From Himantopus leucocephalus (taxonomy: Eukaryota; Chordata; Aves; Charadriiformes; Recurvirostridae): 64,000 nt of DNA. Location of the stretch: assembly GCA_003993805.1 (NCBI GenBank), contig RSEF01000021.1, positions 2,491,065-2,555,064 of the forward strand, read 5' to 3'. The position numbers were made by a program, and so were the translations under genes. Below the pieces are notes generated by a model. The model did no database searches. It saw only the letters and a list, made by a program, of their open reading frames with translations, and was not told the origin of the DNA. Every line of letters begins with the position of its first letter. Position 1 is the stretch's first letter. This document shows, piece by piece, positions 1 through 12,410 of this stretch.

Positions 1-2402
1 GCCAGACTGGGAACCTGTCCCGGGAAGGCAGGAGCTGAGGGCTGAGAGTGCTCCCTGGTACCGCGGGCAGGCTGCAGCCCTGGGACACGGAAGAAGTGAC
101 ACTGCATTGACTCTATATGGAAGATGGGCTCCCTTATCTGAGGAGCTGAGGCAGATACCTCCACTAAATGGTTAGAAAACTGCTGAAAGATAAAGTTACC
201 CATAGCAAAGAGCTGTCACAAGCTCCTCGCACCACAGTGCTTACTGTTTTTTAAACATTCCCTGTGTTCCCACTGGAGCACAGCACGCAACATTTAGTAA
301 GACAGACCTGGAGTTTGAAAAGCGCGGAGCACACACGAGGGTCCTGGTGCTGCAGCCAGACTCTTCTGCGTGGCTACGGCAAGTAACCAGATTGGCATCA
401 CTATGATCAATCAGATGACTAAGAAAGTAAAAACAAAGCTTGAAATAGCTGAAGACTCAATTCTAATCTCAAGCCATACTGGCACAGCGTCATGTGGAGT
501 TACTGTGGTTTAAACTCATGCAAATGAGAGTGGAAACTGGCCTCCAGTGCAAGTGCATGCTGAGGGAAAAGACAGCTTTCCTTTTAGACATGACTCCAAT
601 CGTACAGTCTGAGATTCAATTAAGTTTTGCTTTCCTGACATCTCCTTCCAAATAAAGGCTCAGTCTTTGTGCTAGGCATTTTTAAAAATAAAATAAAACA
701 AAATCATACGTTTGGCAGGACCTGGGCATTCCTGCTACTAAATTGTTCTGTACTTTATGCAAAATCTCAATGTATTAAAGAGAAGGGGAGTCGCCTCTTT
801 GACCAGTGTCCAACTGTTTAGAACTGTTAAATGTGAGTTTTTGCCCATGTTTACATGTGGAGTGGAACACAGCCATTCAACCACAAAATGTTCCCAAAGC
901 AAACATCCAAAACCTGGTTGCTGGCAAGGTACATTGACAGAATCGCCTGAAACCAGTCATTCACAGAATGCCAAAACAACAGATTACCATTGGTAGAAAG
1001 TACGCAAGGTTATTTTCTTACCTCCTGGGAAGAGGCCATTGCAAGTGACAGGCAACAGCGACTGGCAAAACAGAATGTAGGCTCAGGTTTTTCTCATTTG
1101 GAGGGAGAAAGGAGATTGGTGGTGTTTCAGACGTGCAGAAAAGCATGCCATTAACACAATAAAGCTAGCACATGTTGCCAATAGCATGTATGAACCACCT
1201 GAATTAGAGTACACTTACTCTGCTAAGTCAAGAATAGCTAAGCAATACAGAAATAAAGCAACAGAGGTAAAGGCAAACAGAGAAAAGGCAACTCAAGCGG
1301 GACACAGCGCCTCCAGACATTTGTCAGAGGGGAAGGTGAGATCAGGAGGTGACCTGTGTCCCTTCAGACAGTCACCTACATTTTTGTGACAGTCCGTATT
1401 TTTCTAATCCTGGATCATGTCACTGTAGCTCTATGCTCATTCAGATAAATGAAAATACATACTTGAAGTTGGCCTGCAATAGACAGAGCATAACAACATG
1501 CTGGTATCAGCCTTCAGGATGTTGTGAGAAGGGAGGAATCTACGAAATAGGGCAAGAAACTACATCCCTGCAAAAAATGTACGTAATAGCTCAGGACACA
1601 GCTGGGAAGGATGCTTCCTAAGGAGCACAAGTTTTAGAGCAACTTCTAGAGAGTCCATCCCATTTTGCCCGGTGCTGAGAGATCTACCCCTCCTGCATTT
1701 TCAAAACTTTTTCCAGAGGTGTTTCTTGTCCTTCCGTTCTTTGGCAAACAGATATGCCCATTCACATCTCCTCTGTTGTGTCCTGGGAGAGCCAAGCCAG
1801 TGTCCATAAACCGGATGTGTTTTCCAGCATTTGCCTGCAATGTTATTTGTCCTTGTCCAAACACTCTGTCCCAGAGGAGCCAGGTTCCCTGGAACACTTC
1901 CCTGTGGCAGGCATGTGTTGGCTCGGGCACGGGGGTGAAAAGCTGGGCATTAGGCATTGCCCACCCCAAGAGCCAGCATGCGAGAGGCAGGCTTGGCTCC
2001 CAGGGAAAGCCTCAGTAAGGGAACACACTTGGAGGGGAAGCTGAATCAGGAACTCTCTCCTGGCTCTACTCTATCACAGCAGAACACACTCACATTCAAT
2101 AGGTTTCCCTGAACCGTATTAGCCAACATGAGATGCTCTTGAGGGCTGGGCAGCAGTCCACCTGAGCTTTCCAAGGAGAAGGAGCCTGGGACTTGGGTCC
2201 TCTCACCAACCTTTGGATTGGGTCTCAATTGAAATGCCCTTTTAAAGAGGGCTTGCATTTACACCACTTTCTGCCACCATCAACTTTACCTCTTACTCAC
2301 GCTACGCACCTCTGAGCTTTCCAGCCAACAGCAGAAGCTGTAGGTGTGCCATAGTTTACCACGTTTAATGCCTTGCCCTGCTTCTTTCATATCTCTGAGA
2401 AT
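1..2402. other. Intergenic DNA, nothing recognised
   Basis: The first 100 bases are moderately GC-rich, the rest mixed. Only short frames on both strands are seen, none with a recognisable product. No repeat or RNA gene is identified. Confidence 0.6.
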
Positions 2403-2873
2403 TGGACCTGTTGGAGTGAGTCCAGAGGAGGCCACGAAGATGCTGCGAGGGCTGGAGCCCCTCTGCTGGGAGGACAGGCTGGGAGAGTTGGGGGGGTTCA
2501 GCCTGGAGAAGAGAAGGCTCCGGGGAGACCTCAGAGCCCCTTCCAGTCCCTAAAGGGGCTCCAGGAGAGCTGGGGAGGGACTCTGCATCAGGGAGGGGAG
2601 CCATGGGACAAGGGGGAACGGTTTGACACTGAAAGAGGGGAGATTTAGATGAGATATGAGGAAGAACTTCTTGCCTGTGAGGGTAGTGAGCCCCTGGGGC
2701 AGGTTGCCCCGAGAAGCTGTGGCTGCCCCATCCCTGGAGGTGTTCAAGGCCAGGTTGGACGGGGCTTGGAGCAACCTGGGCTGGGGGGAGGTGTCCCTGC
2801 CCGGGGCAGGGGGGTGGGACTAGAAAGTCTTTAAGGTCCCTTCCAACCCAAACCATCCTATGGTTCTATGAAT
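2403..2873 (+). mobile_element. CR1 LINE 3' end, 5'-truncated, sense on + strand
   Basis: This is an unmistakable avian CR1 tail: it runs from TTGGAGTGAGTCCAGAGGAG through GAAGAACTTCTTGCC, GCTGTGGCTGCCCCATCCC and GGTGTTCAAGGCCAGGTTGG to CCCTTCCAACCCAAACCATC and the TTCTATG tail. It is about 470 bp, carries only the end of ORF2 and the 3' UTR, and looks fairly young. The open frames across it on both strands are shadows of this repeat. Confidence 0.95.
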
Positions 2874-5800
2874 TATGGGATTGCTAACTAACCAACAAAT
2901 AACAATGTTTCACTATATTGTTTTCTTTTCTCCCACATGTTAACACCTCCCCACCAGCTGAGTGCTCCCTGTACGCACCAAATTCTTGTTATTATTCTGC
3001 CTGTGCATTCACACCTTGTTGTATGAGCCGTGTTGATCGATTGCAGGTGCCCCTCACTATGAAACTGGCCAACAACCCACTCACAAATTTGCTCCACTTG
3101 TTAATATTAAAATCATATGGCCAATGCCTTCCTAAATTGGTTCAGGCTTGAGGTACTGCTGCTTCACAGTAGGAAGACTGTTGCAACAAGCTTTCTGCAG
3201 GCCCTGCTATTTATGGTAAACACTCCACTTTGCTGAAATAACATAAAATTTCGAGATAAACCTATTCTAGCAAAGGAAACGTTAAAGTGCCACCATCCCT
3301 GCTTTACAGCACTAAAATAAGTTGCGTTGCAGCTGCCCCGCGTGGTACACAGTTAAACGTACGGGGCTGTTGAAGACCTGAGGACCACATGTTCTCTGCT
3401 TCGATGAAAATGGTAAGGAAAAGATTTGAAGTGCTCCTACTGGTTTGATTATCTTTGCTTTGTGAGTACATGGTAGAGTTAGAATACAGGGAAACTTCTT
3501 TTCTTGTAGTTTTTTCTGGTTACAAGTTTGCCTAGACAGTGTCAGGCTAGGGTCTGCCCTGATGTTTGTGGCAAGGCGAACTCTGCGGATCCAAGGCTGC
3601 AAAGAAACTGCAGAGAGCAGTGGAAACTTTGCAAGGTAAAGACCAGCTCAGGTTCTCAGGCTTCACTGCTTACCAGACCTGGAAGGGAGCACAAGAACAT
3701 TTGCTGGTACTCCTTCATTTTTCAAGCAGAAGAGAGAGGAAACTCGCTTTAAACTCTCAGTCACAAAACTTTGGGCTGATTTTTTACATGGATTGGCTAA
3801 AGAAAGAGTGAAGCTGGTTTTCACCTTCCCGCACAATTTATTTCATTCTGCGGCATTTGTTTGCAGGTCCCAATACAATCTCTTGGGAGTTCAGCCACCA
3901 TCAAAATAAAATCAAAGCACCTTCAATCATAACACATTATCCCAAATATTTATGATGTGCAAGTACTCCTTCCATACTTTGCTGTCTGAAAATTATTTTA
4001 ACAGGTGGATTGGCAATGATGCCTAACAGCCACTCGAACCCATAACTTTATTGGTATTTCGAGAGATAAGCCCCAAGCTGTGTTTCTTGTGCCTGCGTTG
4101 ACACAGAGGACCGGAGTTGTTACAGAAACTCACACTCTTGCCAGAGAACCCGGCAGGAAACACGGTTACTGTCGGGTGCCAGAGCGCTCAGCCAGACCTG
4201 AGGAATTTGCCTATTTTCTGCCAACTCCGCTCATGGAACAGAAAAACAAAATAGCATGAAACATGTCCCTTGGTGCTGGCACAGCCCTAGCAAGAATCCC
4301 TTGCCAACCAAGGCTGTTTCCTTCCTTTAAAAGGGTGACCACCCTGTTTTTTATCACTAAAATACATAGCTTTACTATATAGACTGATTAGCAGATTCTT
4401 AGCTATCCAGTTGTGCTCAGATGACGCAGTGAGAAAGGTATTAAAGAGACAATACAGAATGAGAGCATTTTTTCCCAACATTTGTAACACGCTGCCGAGC
4501 AAAGTAGATTGGCTATCATAAATGATCCCATCTTGCTCTGACGTTAAGCTTTTGACTTAAACTGCTTAGTATAAGGAAGTTTGAGGTTGAACTGCTGGAC
4601 TGCAAATAGAAATGGTGAAAATACCACCAACCTAAGACACTAACGCTTCAAATGAGCAAAGGTCTAGGCAAATAACCTATGGAACAGTGTTCAGCTGGCC
4701 AGAAAACACCGTTTATGATCTACCACGGCTACTGTAAACCCAACTGGAGTAATTTTATGGTTGTGAATGTCAGTGAAAGCCATCAGAAAGCTGTAAGATT
4801 TTCCTGGAAATCCTATTTACATGTCAAAAATAAGAAGAACAAGGAAGAGGGTGTGATTCTGCAACTAACAGTTACTTTAAAAAGAGAAGTTTACATGCTG
4901 CCATTATATGTTTATTAAAAAAAATTCCAAGGAATGTGTTTCAAAGAATGAGTGCTATTGCATGCTCCAGGATATCCTGTTAATCCTCCACAGATACATA
5001 CTTCAAAGCTTTGACTCGGATTTCTTCCATCTACTTTTAAGATATTCAAGTTACTAGCATATATATTCAAGTATTCTGAATTCACTCTTTGCAGGAACCA
5101 GAGTTAGGGATCTCATTTAGGACACACTCAGACCTGGATTCAGATAGTTATTTTAACTCTCGATGCCAGACAGAAAAGGAAAGGGAGAATTTGAGGAAGC
5201 ATACAGACACAGAACCATTATCAGAACAAATCAATTGAATGCTGAGAGCTGCTAACAACATCATAAAACAAACGTATGCATCTTCCAGGGGGATTTTCCC
5301 AGAATAATTGCATGCTCTTGCCTAGTATTGCTTGGGAAGGCCACCCCAGAAGTTGATGGTTTATGGTAGTTGAAGTGGGATTAGCCTTCATGAAAGACTC
5401 AGGAATACTTTTTCTCAGTGAAAGTTTACAATAATATTTTAAAGACTCTCAACCAACACCCATACTTAAGCTTTGAAAACAGATAATGCATTTTTAATGG
5501 GATTGCACATCTGACAAGGAATTTGACTAATTCCTCTGATAGCAGACAGCTTCCTCCCCATAATTCATCTCAAAAGGATCAAAAATCAAAACACTCCCTA
5601 CCATCTTTGGAATGGCCCCCCCGCCCCCAGCCGCCTGGAAAGGATCAGATCAATTCCAGCAATTCAATGGCAAGAGAATAGAGCGACAGAGACCTGACCT
5701 CCCCACAGTCTGTTCTACCAAAATAAGGGCTTGAGTCAAGAAAGAAACAGGCAAAAGCCCATTGGGCTACTGACACTGAGCCCATTGGGCTACTGACACT

Positions 5801-7584
5801 GAGCCCATTGTTTCACAGGTACAGTCGGCAACCAGCTTTTTCGCTGAGTGTTAAACGTAGCTACCAAAAATCTTCAAAGGTGTTTGAGTCAGGTAACGTC
5901 TTTGCTCCGGTGAACTAACAGCTATGAAGCATTGGGAGGTGTCTGAATTCGAGGTGTTTTAAAAGGAAAAGCACGAGAGTTTTCATTAGCTTTTTTTATT
6001 ATTTGCCCTAATGAGGAATTCCTGCTCATAATCATGTTTTGCCATAAACTAAAGCTTTTCTCCAAAGGAGACAAGTCAGTACTCTCCACAGCACATGGCT
6101 GTGCCTTTAATACCACTCGCAGCATAATCCTTTGTAGATGATCCACAGCACAAAACCTAGCAAGGTCTGTCAAGGCATTTTTAGCATTTGTTCTGTTAAA
6201 AAAACAAGAAAAAAACCCTGAGGTATTAGGGTGCACTAATCTTTAGAAAGGTTAATTTATTCATAGAGATTTTGACAGAGATGTATGGCTAGGCTAGAGT
6301 CCCAGGCACTTCTTCCCAAGGGGAACTGCTAGTGTAGAGACGGCTTTTCTGACATAAGAAGAGAGACGCTTCAGAAACAGACCCAAACTGCATTAACTTG
6401 GGGGCTCCCATGCATTTAGAACACTTCCACTTTCTGTGACCAGCCACTGAAGCTTCTCCTGCTCCAACCAAACTTCAGCTGCCTGTTGATAAAGCCGGGA
6501 GGAGCCCTGCCATCCTGGAGACCGTGGTCCCATATGAACTGCAGACAGCAAAAGCATTGCTACCTCTTACAAAAACGACAGGTAATGAACCTCTTTCCTC
6601 TTTTACAGCAGGCGTGTTCCTGTAAGCAAATTCAGAGCATTCTGCAAAAGCACTTCAGAGCGGTGTGAGCTGATGTGACCATGGGATGGACAACACATGA
6701 TTCTGTCTTGATCAGAGAGATCTGTTCTCTCAGATATGTCTGTTCAGGCAGACTGTGCTTTTGTTTGATTCTTCAGAATAATGTTTTGGATTTCGAGACA
6801 TCTTGTTCTCAGACCAAAATTTAGTGAAACTAGATGAAATGTGTTTTTCTGGATATTTTGGGATTTCTTTTTCAAAATGGCAGAAGATAAATCCATGGAT
6901 GCTCCAATAAGAGACATCATCCTAAAATAAACTGTGTCCTTGAAATAAAACGATTAGAAAGGAAGAGGTGCATAATTTTAAGATACCTGATCGTGACCTA
7001 TTTTTTTTTCCACTGGGAACAACCTGCACCATAACTGCACAAAGATCACTTACAGATTAGATTTTTTTTTAACCTTTTTGAGCAGTAGGCAGAGAGGATG
7101 TGGCAGAAGCCATCCGAACCTCGTATCTGCAGAGGCCTCTGGGACCTGTCAGAATACTGTAGGAAACCAGCCTGATAACTGATTTGGTTGCTTCTTTTTA
7201 ATTTGCTTGGGGTCTGTTCAATTAAAACTAAAGTTTCCACCGCCTGTAGAAGGATAGAGCTAATTTGCGACTGCCCTCCAATTTCTGCAGCAATTCTTCA
7301 ATGTCAGGAATACCTGCACTGTTTCTTTCAAGCTCTCGACCCACAAAGCAACTTAATCCTGCTAATAGTTAGGTGAACCATAGCCCAGGCTGTATTAGTA
7401 AGAACGCAGCCAGCAGGTCCGGGAAAACAATCTCTTCCCTCTATTCCTATTGTGTCTGGAGCACTGTGTCCACTTTGTGGCTCACCAGTTTAGGAAACAT
7501 ATTGACAGACTGGAGCAAGTCAGCCACAAGGTCACAAAATGATAGGGGCCGGAGCACACGACTTACAGGGAGAACCTGAGAGGT
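2874..7584. other. Intergenic DNA
   Basis: Apart from the 23-bp tandem repeat at 5757, I see only unique-looking AT-rich sequence with chance frames below 105 codons. Confidence 0.6.
5757..5810. repeat. 23-bp tandem repeat, 2.3 copies
   Basis: Two perfect copies of a 23-bp unit beginning GCCCATTGGGCTACTGACAC lie at 5757-5779 and 5780-5802, followed by a partial copy GCCCATTG at 5803-5810. The copies are identical, so the duplication is recent or was produced during assembly. Confidence 0.95.
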
Positions 7585-7954
7585 GAGTCTGTTCCGCATA
7601 AAGAGAAAGCGAAGGGGAGCCCTCATTGCTGATTACAACTACCTGGTCAGAGCATATGGAGATGATGAGGCCAGGCTCTTCTTGGAGGTGCATGGCAATA
7701 GGATGGGGGCAAAAGACAAGGTGGAAGATGGAAAATTCCAAATAGATATAAGAAAACCTTTCTTTACCATGAGGGTAGTCAAATACTAGAACAGGTTGCC
7801 CAAAGAGGTTAAGGAATCTCTGTCCCTGGAGGTGTTGAAGACTCAACTGGATATGGCCCTGAGCAACCTGAGCTAACTAGACCTGCTTTGAACAGCAGGT
7901 TGGAATAGCTGACCTCCAGATATCCATTCCAACCAGTGTTCTGTAATTCTATGA
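7585..7954 (+). mobile_element. CR1 LINE 3' end, older subfamily, sense on + strand
   Basis: CR1 blocks are recognisable in order: CATTGCTGATTACAACTACC, ACCATGAGGGTAGTCAAATA, AACAGGTTGCCCAAAGAGG, CTGTCCCTGGAGGTGTTGAA, CCATTCCAACC and the terminal AATTCTATGAT. It is more diverged than the copy at 2.4 kb and differs in the middle, so it belongs to another CR1 subfamily. Confidence 0.9.
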
Positions 7955-10900
7955 TCTCTTTCAGCGGATGTCCAGTTAAGAGTCTCTGACATGCCGGACA
8001 CATGCTACAAAACAATGACTCCCCACACAGCCTTGTGAGTCAAGTGCAGCTGGGAGTTCTGCACATTTTTCTTGCGCTGTGAAGAAGTGACCATTTGTCC
8101 CCACAGAGAAAGAGAGGGTACAGCCTGAGCCACTTGTGCACAGCACTTGGCTGGACAAGGATCTCAAGCTACCAGAGCACAAACTACACCTGAATGAAGA
8201 GCTCATCCACCTCCTCCTACAGCCATACGCATGCAGACTAGTTTTCCCATCAGTATCTTATTTCCACTTATAACGCTTCGTAACATCTCCCCCAGTGCTA
8301 AAATTAGCAATGGCTCATCTGCAGCTGGCCTTGTTTGCGCTCCTTGTTTTCACCTGCATCTCCGGCACTGTGAAGGACAAGGGACCAGCTTAGCCAGCGT
8401 GAGCCAAAAGCAATAAGACTCTGCTGACCATAGCTAGTTAACTGCTAGTTTAGATTATTAACCTCTTACACTTAATGAGAGTCCTGAGGCTGCTTAAGCC
8501 ACAAGACTAAATTTCTCCTAACCACAAACATGGAATCCTCATTAATATGAATCTGAGACACTTTCCCAGGAAGAAATAATTTGTAGAATGTAGAATCTAC
8601 CCAGAAGCAAACGATGCTGGATTTAGAAGTATGTTTGAAACTTCTGCAGTTCAGTTTAATTTGTCCCCAAGGAGAGAGAGGAAGGTCTGGATCAAGAAAT
8701 GGATTTTTATTTTTAATTGCCAGGTGTCACCAGACCTTAACAAGAAAGTTTTCTGATGTTTTCCCCAACACACCCAAATACTTGTAATTATTTTCTGGGG
8801 AATTTTACTTGAAAAATGATCTATTTCTAACTGAATTTAAGCCTGTGTTATGCAAACAGTAAACCAGCTTGTTTGAAAGTAATCTGTACCCAAGGGCTAG
8901 CAGAGGAATAAAAATAAATAAAGTATGAGAGGTTTTGCAAAACCACAGACACCACCAGGTTTTCCAGGTCTGAAGGAAGAAAATCTCATTCTGTGGACTC
9001 CCTTTTATATTTTTGTAAGTTAAATTTTTTAAGATGTGTTACAATTGAGACACAGATCAAGTTTCCCAACAATCAGCACCTGCTACCCCTGAAGTGGAAG
9101 GTGGCAGTGTCTAGCAGCATACAGCAAACTAGTTGAGGACAGCAAGCAAAATTTATTGCATTAATTTGAAACTACAGAAGGTAAGGGGTTAGCAACACAT
9201 GGCTACTCCTTTTCAGCTCAATCGTTGATCTTAGAACTACTCAGTGCAAAGCCAGTGTTCCAGGTTTTCCTTGATGGCCACACGTGATCAAGGCCCCTAT
9301 ATTTACACCGGATCCCCCAAATGCTGCAGCTTGTAAGGCAGCTCCGGGTACGCTCTCTCCTCTCGGGACCATCGCCCCCACCCGCCTGATGCCTGAGCTT
9401 CAGCAGGGGGTCCGCAGCCCAAGCCTGGCCAGAGCCCTCACCACTGCGCCGGTCAAGCAGGGAAAAGCTTTTGCCAGCAAAGCAGTCAGCAACCTGAGCA
9501 GAGCCTGGCAGGTGGCACATCTCCTCTTGAGATGCTTTAATCTCAGCAGGGTGTTCGAACACGCAGTGGCTCTGCAGTAACAAGTGAGCCTTTCTCCCAG
9601 GTGGGATTACGCTGTAACAGAAACTGGGGGTGGCTTTCCCAATTGTTCTGTCCGCGCTCTGAAATACAAATCCCCTGCCCCGAACCTCAAAGTGCAGCGG
9701 CGCGAGGTGAAACCTGAAGACTACAGGAAGGTTGGGGGCATTTCTCTGCAGTGAGACTGGAAGGATCTTACCCTTGTACTGCCAAGATAACACCCTGTGG
9801 GAAACTGTGGCTCAGAAACTCACATCCTCCGATAGAAACAACCCGCCACAACTGCTTTAGAGTCCACGTCCTGGAAAGCATCAGCGTGTAAGGCGTTATC
9901 CCCTGGTGTCTGAGCTACTGTGCTGGCAAAAGCTTTTTGTAATGACAATCGCATACCCCCCCCTCCCCACACACACTGGTTTGCATTACAGAAAACATGG
10001 TACAACAGAAAGCCAATTTCTCCGTACTGCAATTGGGTTTGGACTTATTCCAAGCAGTCACTATCTAACAATCTCCTTCCAGGAGTTCCCACTCGCTTCT
10101 CCTGTATCAATCTATTTTTATGTTGGTATCTTGTTTTAATCTTTTCTTTCACGTGGATGCGAGCGCAATACCAAGAGCAGATGTGGCTCATTTATGTGTA
10201 TAGCAAGTCTCAATCATAATACATTTAAAGAGGTTTCTCAGGTATGATTGTTTGGCTTCTATAACATGTACACAGTGTTTTGCATTAGATTTATTTCTGG
10301 CGCGTTTGGTTGAAATTTGAAGGATCAGTGGGGCAATTTTTCTTCTCTCTAATTTAACATCTTTTTTTGCAGTTTTAGCAGCAAAGGGATATTTATCAGA
10401 TATACAACATTCACATTAAAATGTATTTTTTATGTACGAAATGGCTTTTCCACCAAAACAGGTATTTTAATTTTGACTTGCAAAATAATTACTTCATTAT
10501 TTCCTGGCTTGGGGACGTGTTGGAATCCTCCAAAATATAGGAACACGACATTTCTGCCACAGGGTCTGTCATCTTCTCGGGTACAGCAGACGGCCCTACC
10601 AGGTAAAATCCGAGCCACAGCAGGGACAGAGGTCGCCCGCGTGACTGCCATCCACACTGCACTACCTGCTCTGGGCATATGCAAAAAACGTTATTCTGCA
10701 GTCTGTCGATAAGGAGCATTCCACCAGCATGAATTTCACTTCAAACCACACATTGTGCAGCCGTGAATTTAAACAAGAACCCACAACACAATGGCAAGTA
10801 ATAATGGACTATGCAGGTTTCAATCCCGATGGTCATCACTAGCTCAAGTGACAAATAAATTCCACAGGCTTCCACCTCTTCCTGAAACACAAGAGCTCTC

Positions 10901-11798
10901 AGGGATCAGCAAGGATCAAGACAAGCCATCAAGTACTGCCAAAGCATCTCAGCAATGGGAGCTGCTCAGCTTTCTTCCACTTCTGTGGACCACAAAGTAT
11001 TGCCACCCTCACAGCCAGCTACCTCCTCTAAACTGCTGCAGCACTTTTAAATGTCCTGCTGCAATTGTCATTTTATACTGTAAGTTAACCTCTTGTCATG
11101 GAACTATATCAGACTTTCCCTCGTTTATTGGATGGCAAAAGCCACTTCATATTACCATTTAAAATAAGCAGTTTTCACTGGCAAGGCATAAAATCCCCTT
11201 AGTGCAATTCAGAATCTATGAGTAGCTTAACACACAAATAATCACAAGCGTGGTGGAAACCCCTTTCTGACCATTCAGGTATTAGAGGGCCCAAAGACTG
11301 ATTTTTACAGCATTTTTCCTTCCTTTTAATCTTCTCTCGCTGATGTATCTGATCAGTTACATCAGGAAAAGACTGTTTCCTGTTGCCTCGTAAACGATTC
11401 ACTTTCACAAGCATGAAACATTTTGAAAACATACATAAAACCTACAAAGAAACATCAGAGAAAGACAAAAGGTACAGCCTACTGCAATCTGCTCAGCAAT
11501 TTTCCATCTCCCCGGCAGTCTGCCACTTCCCGACAGAGATCACAGGGTACCAACAACCACTGCTCACAGCCTTTAACCATTCCCACGGAGCATGCTGTAG
11601 CCTGACTCCCAGCCGACACCAGCTCTGACCCCTCGGCTCCAATACCTGCTCCTGACCTCTTTTTCTTCTCTGAATAGCTTAGGCAATGATGTTGGAGGCT
11701 CATTTGGGCGTGTATGTCTGAATAACAATTCAGATACCTCTATGATTTTTGGTAGGTTTTCTTTTTTATTTTCTTCCCTTTCTTTTTTCTTTTTTTTT
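7955..11798. other. Intergenic DNA
   Basis: No gene is recognised. A 191-codon minus-strand open frame at 9218-9793 begins with GTG and has no family resemblance or splice context. Confidence 0.6.
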
Positions 11799-11898
11799 NN
11801 NNNNNNNNNNNNNNNNNNNNNNNNNNNNNNNNNNNNNNNNNNNNNNNNNNNNNNNNNNNNNNNNNNNNNNNNNNNNNNNNNNNNNNNNNNNNNNNNNN
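11799..11898. other. Assembly gap, 100 N, flanked by poly-T
   Basis: Exactly 100 N are present, the usual placeholder for a gap of unknown size. T-rich sequence lies on both sides (T/C-rich before, an 18-base T-run after). A long T homopolymer or a low-complexity repeat probably broke the assembly here. Open frames crossing it are meaningless. Confidence 0.98.
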
Positions 11899-12314
11899 TT
11901 TTTTTTTTTTTTTTTTGACATTTTACACAGGACAGATGTTGTCACCAAGGCTGCTCTTGTAAACAAGATATGGAGATGGTCTGGATTGGGTTACCTTGGT
12001 AAAATAGTTTAAAATAAATAAAAGGATGGTTGGTCTCTCTCGGACGAATTAGCTTGATTGGAACTGTCAGATTAAAAAGGCCTAAATAAACAGAGTTGTG
12101 CATCTACCCTTAATGGAGTTAAGGGCCCAGGACAAGTAGTAAAGATACACAAAATGAAAGCCTAGATGACGGAATTCATCCCTGCGCAGACACGGCTGAT
12201 ACGTGTATAAGCATCTCTAAACCCCAGTCTAAAGCAGGTCTTGGATTTACAGAGACCACAGATTTAGTTCACAACACCCACTAAAAGCTGTGCTTTTTCC
12301 CTGCTTGTAAATAA

Positions 12315-12410
12315 TTTCATAGACACATAAAAACATGAGTCAAGGACATCTAGAGGTGAGAGAGACCATCACTGCCTCCTGTCATTTCAGAGCTCCTGGC
12401 CCCGGATAAG
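12315..12410 (-). repeat. Possible very old CR1 fragment, minus strand
   Basis: TTTCATAGACACATA followed by a diverged GTGAGAGAGACCATCACTGC and CCTCCTGTCATTTC resembles the old sauropsid CR1 end ('tcatagattcatag', 'ggtcagaagggaccatcat', 'gacctcctg'). The match is weak. Confidence 0.3.

Noticed and set aside
2365..2856. 163-codon minus-strand frame and several plus frames
   Set aside because: They lie wholly or mostly within a CR1 3' end and are shadows of the repeat.
9218..9793. 191-codon open frame on the minus strand
   Set aside because: It begins with GTG, not ATG, has no recognisable domain, and the region is only mildly GC-rich. Most likely a chance frame.
11749..12012. Frames across the N gap
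   Set aside because: They contain undetermined residues and poly-T derived phenylalanine; no meaning.
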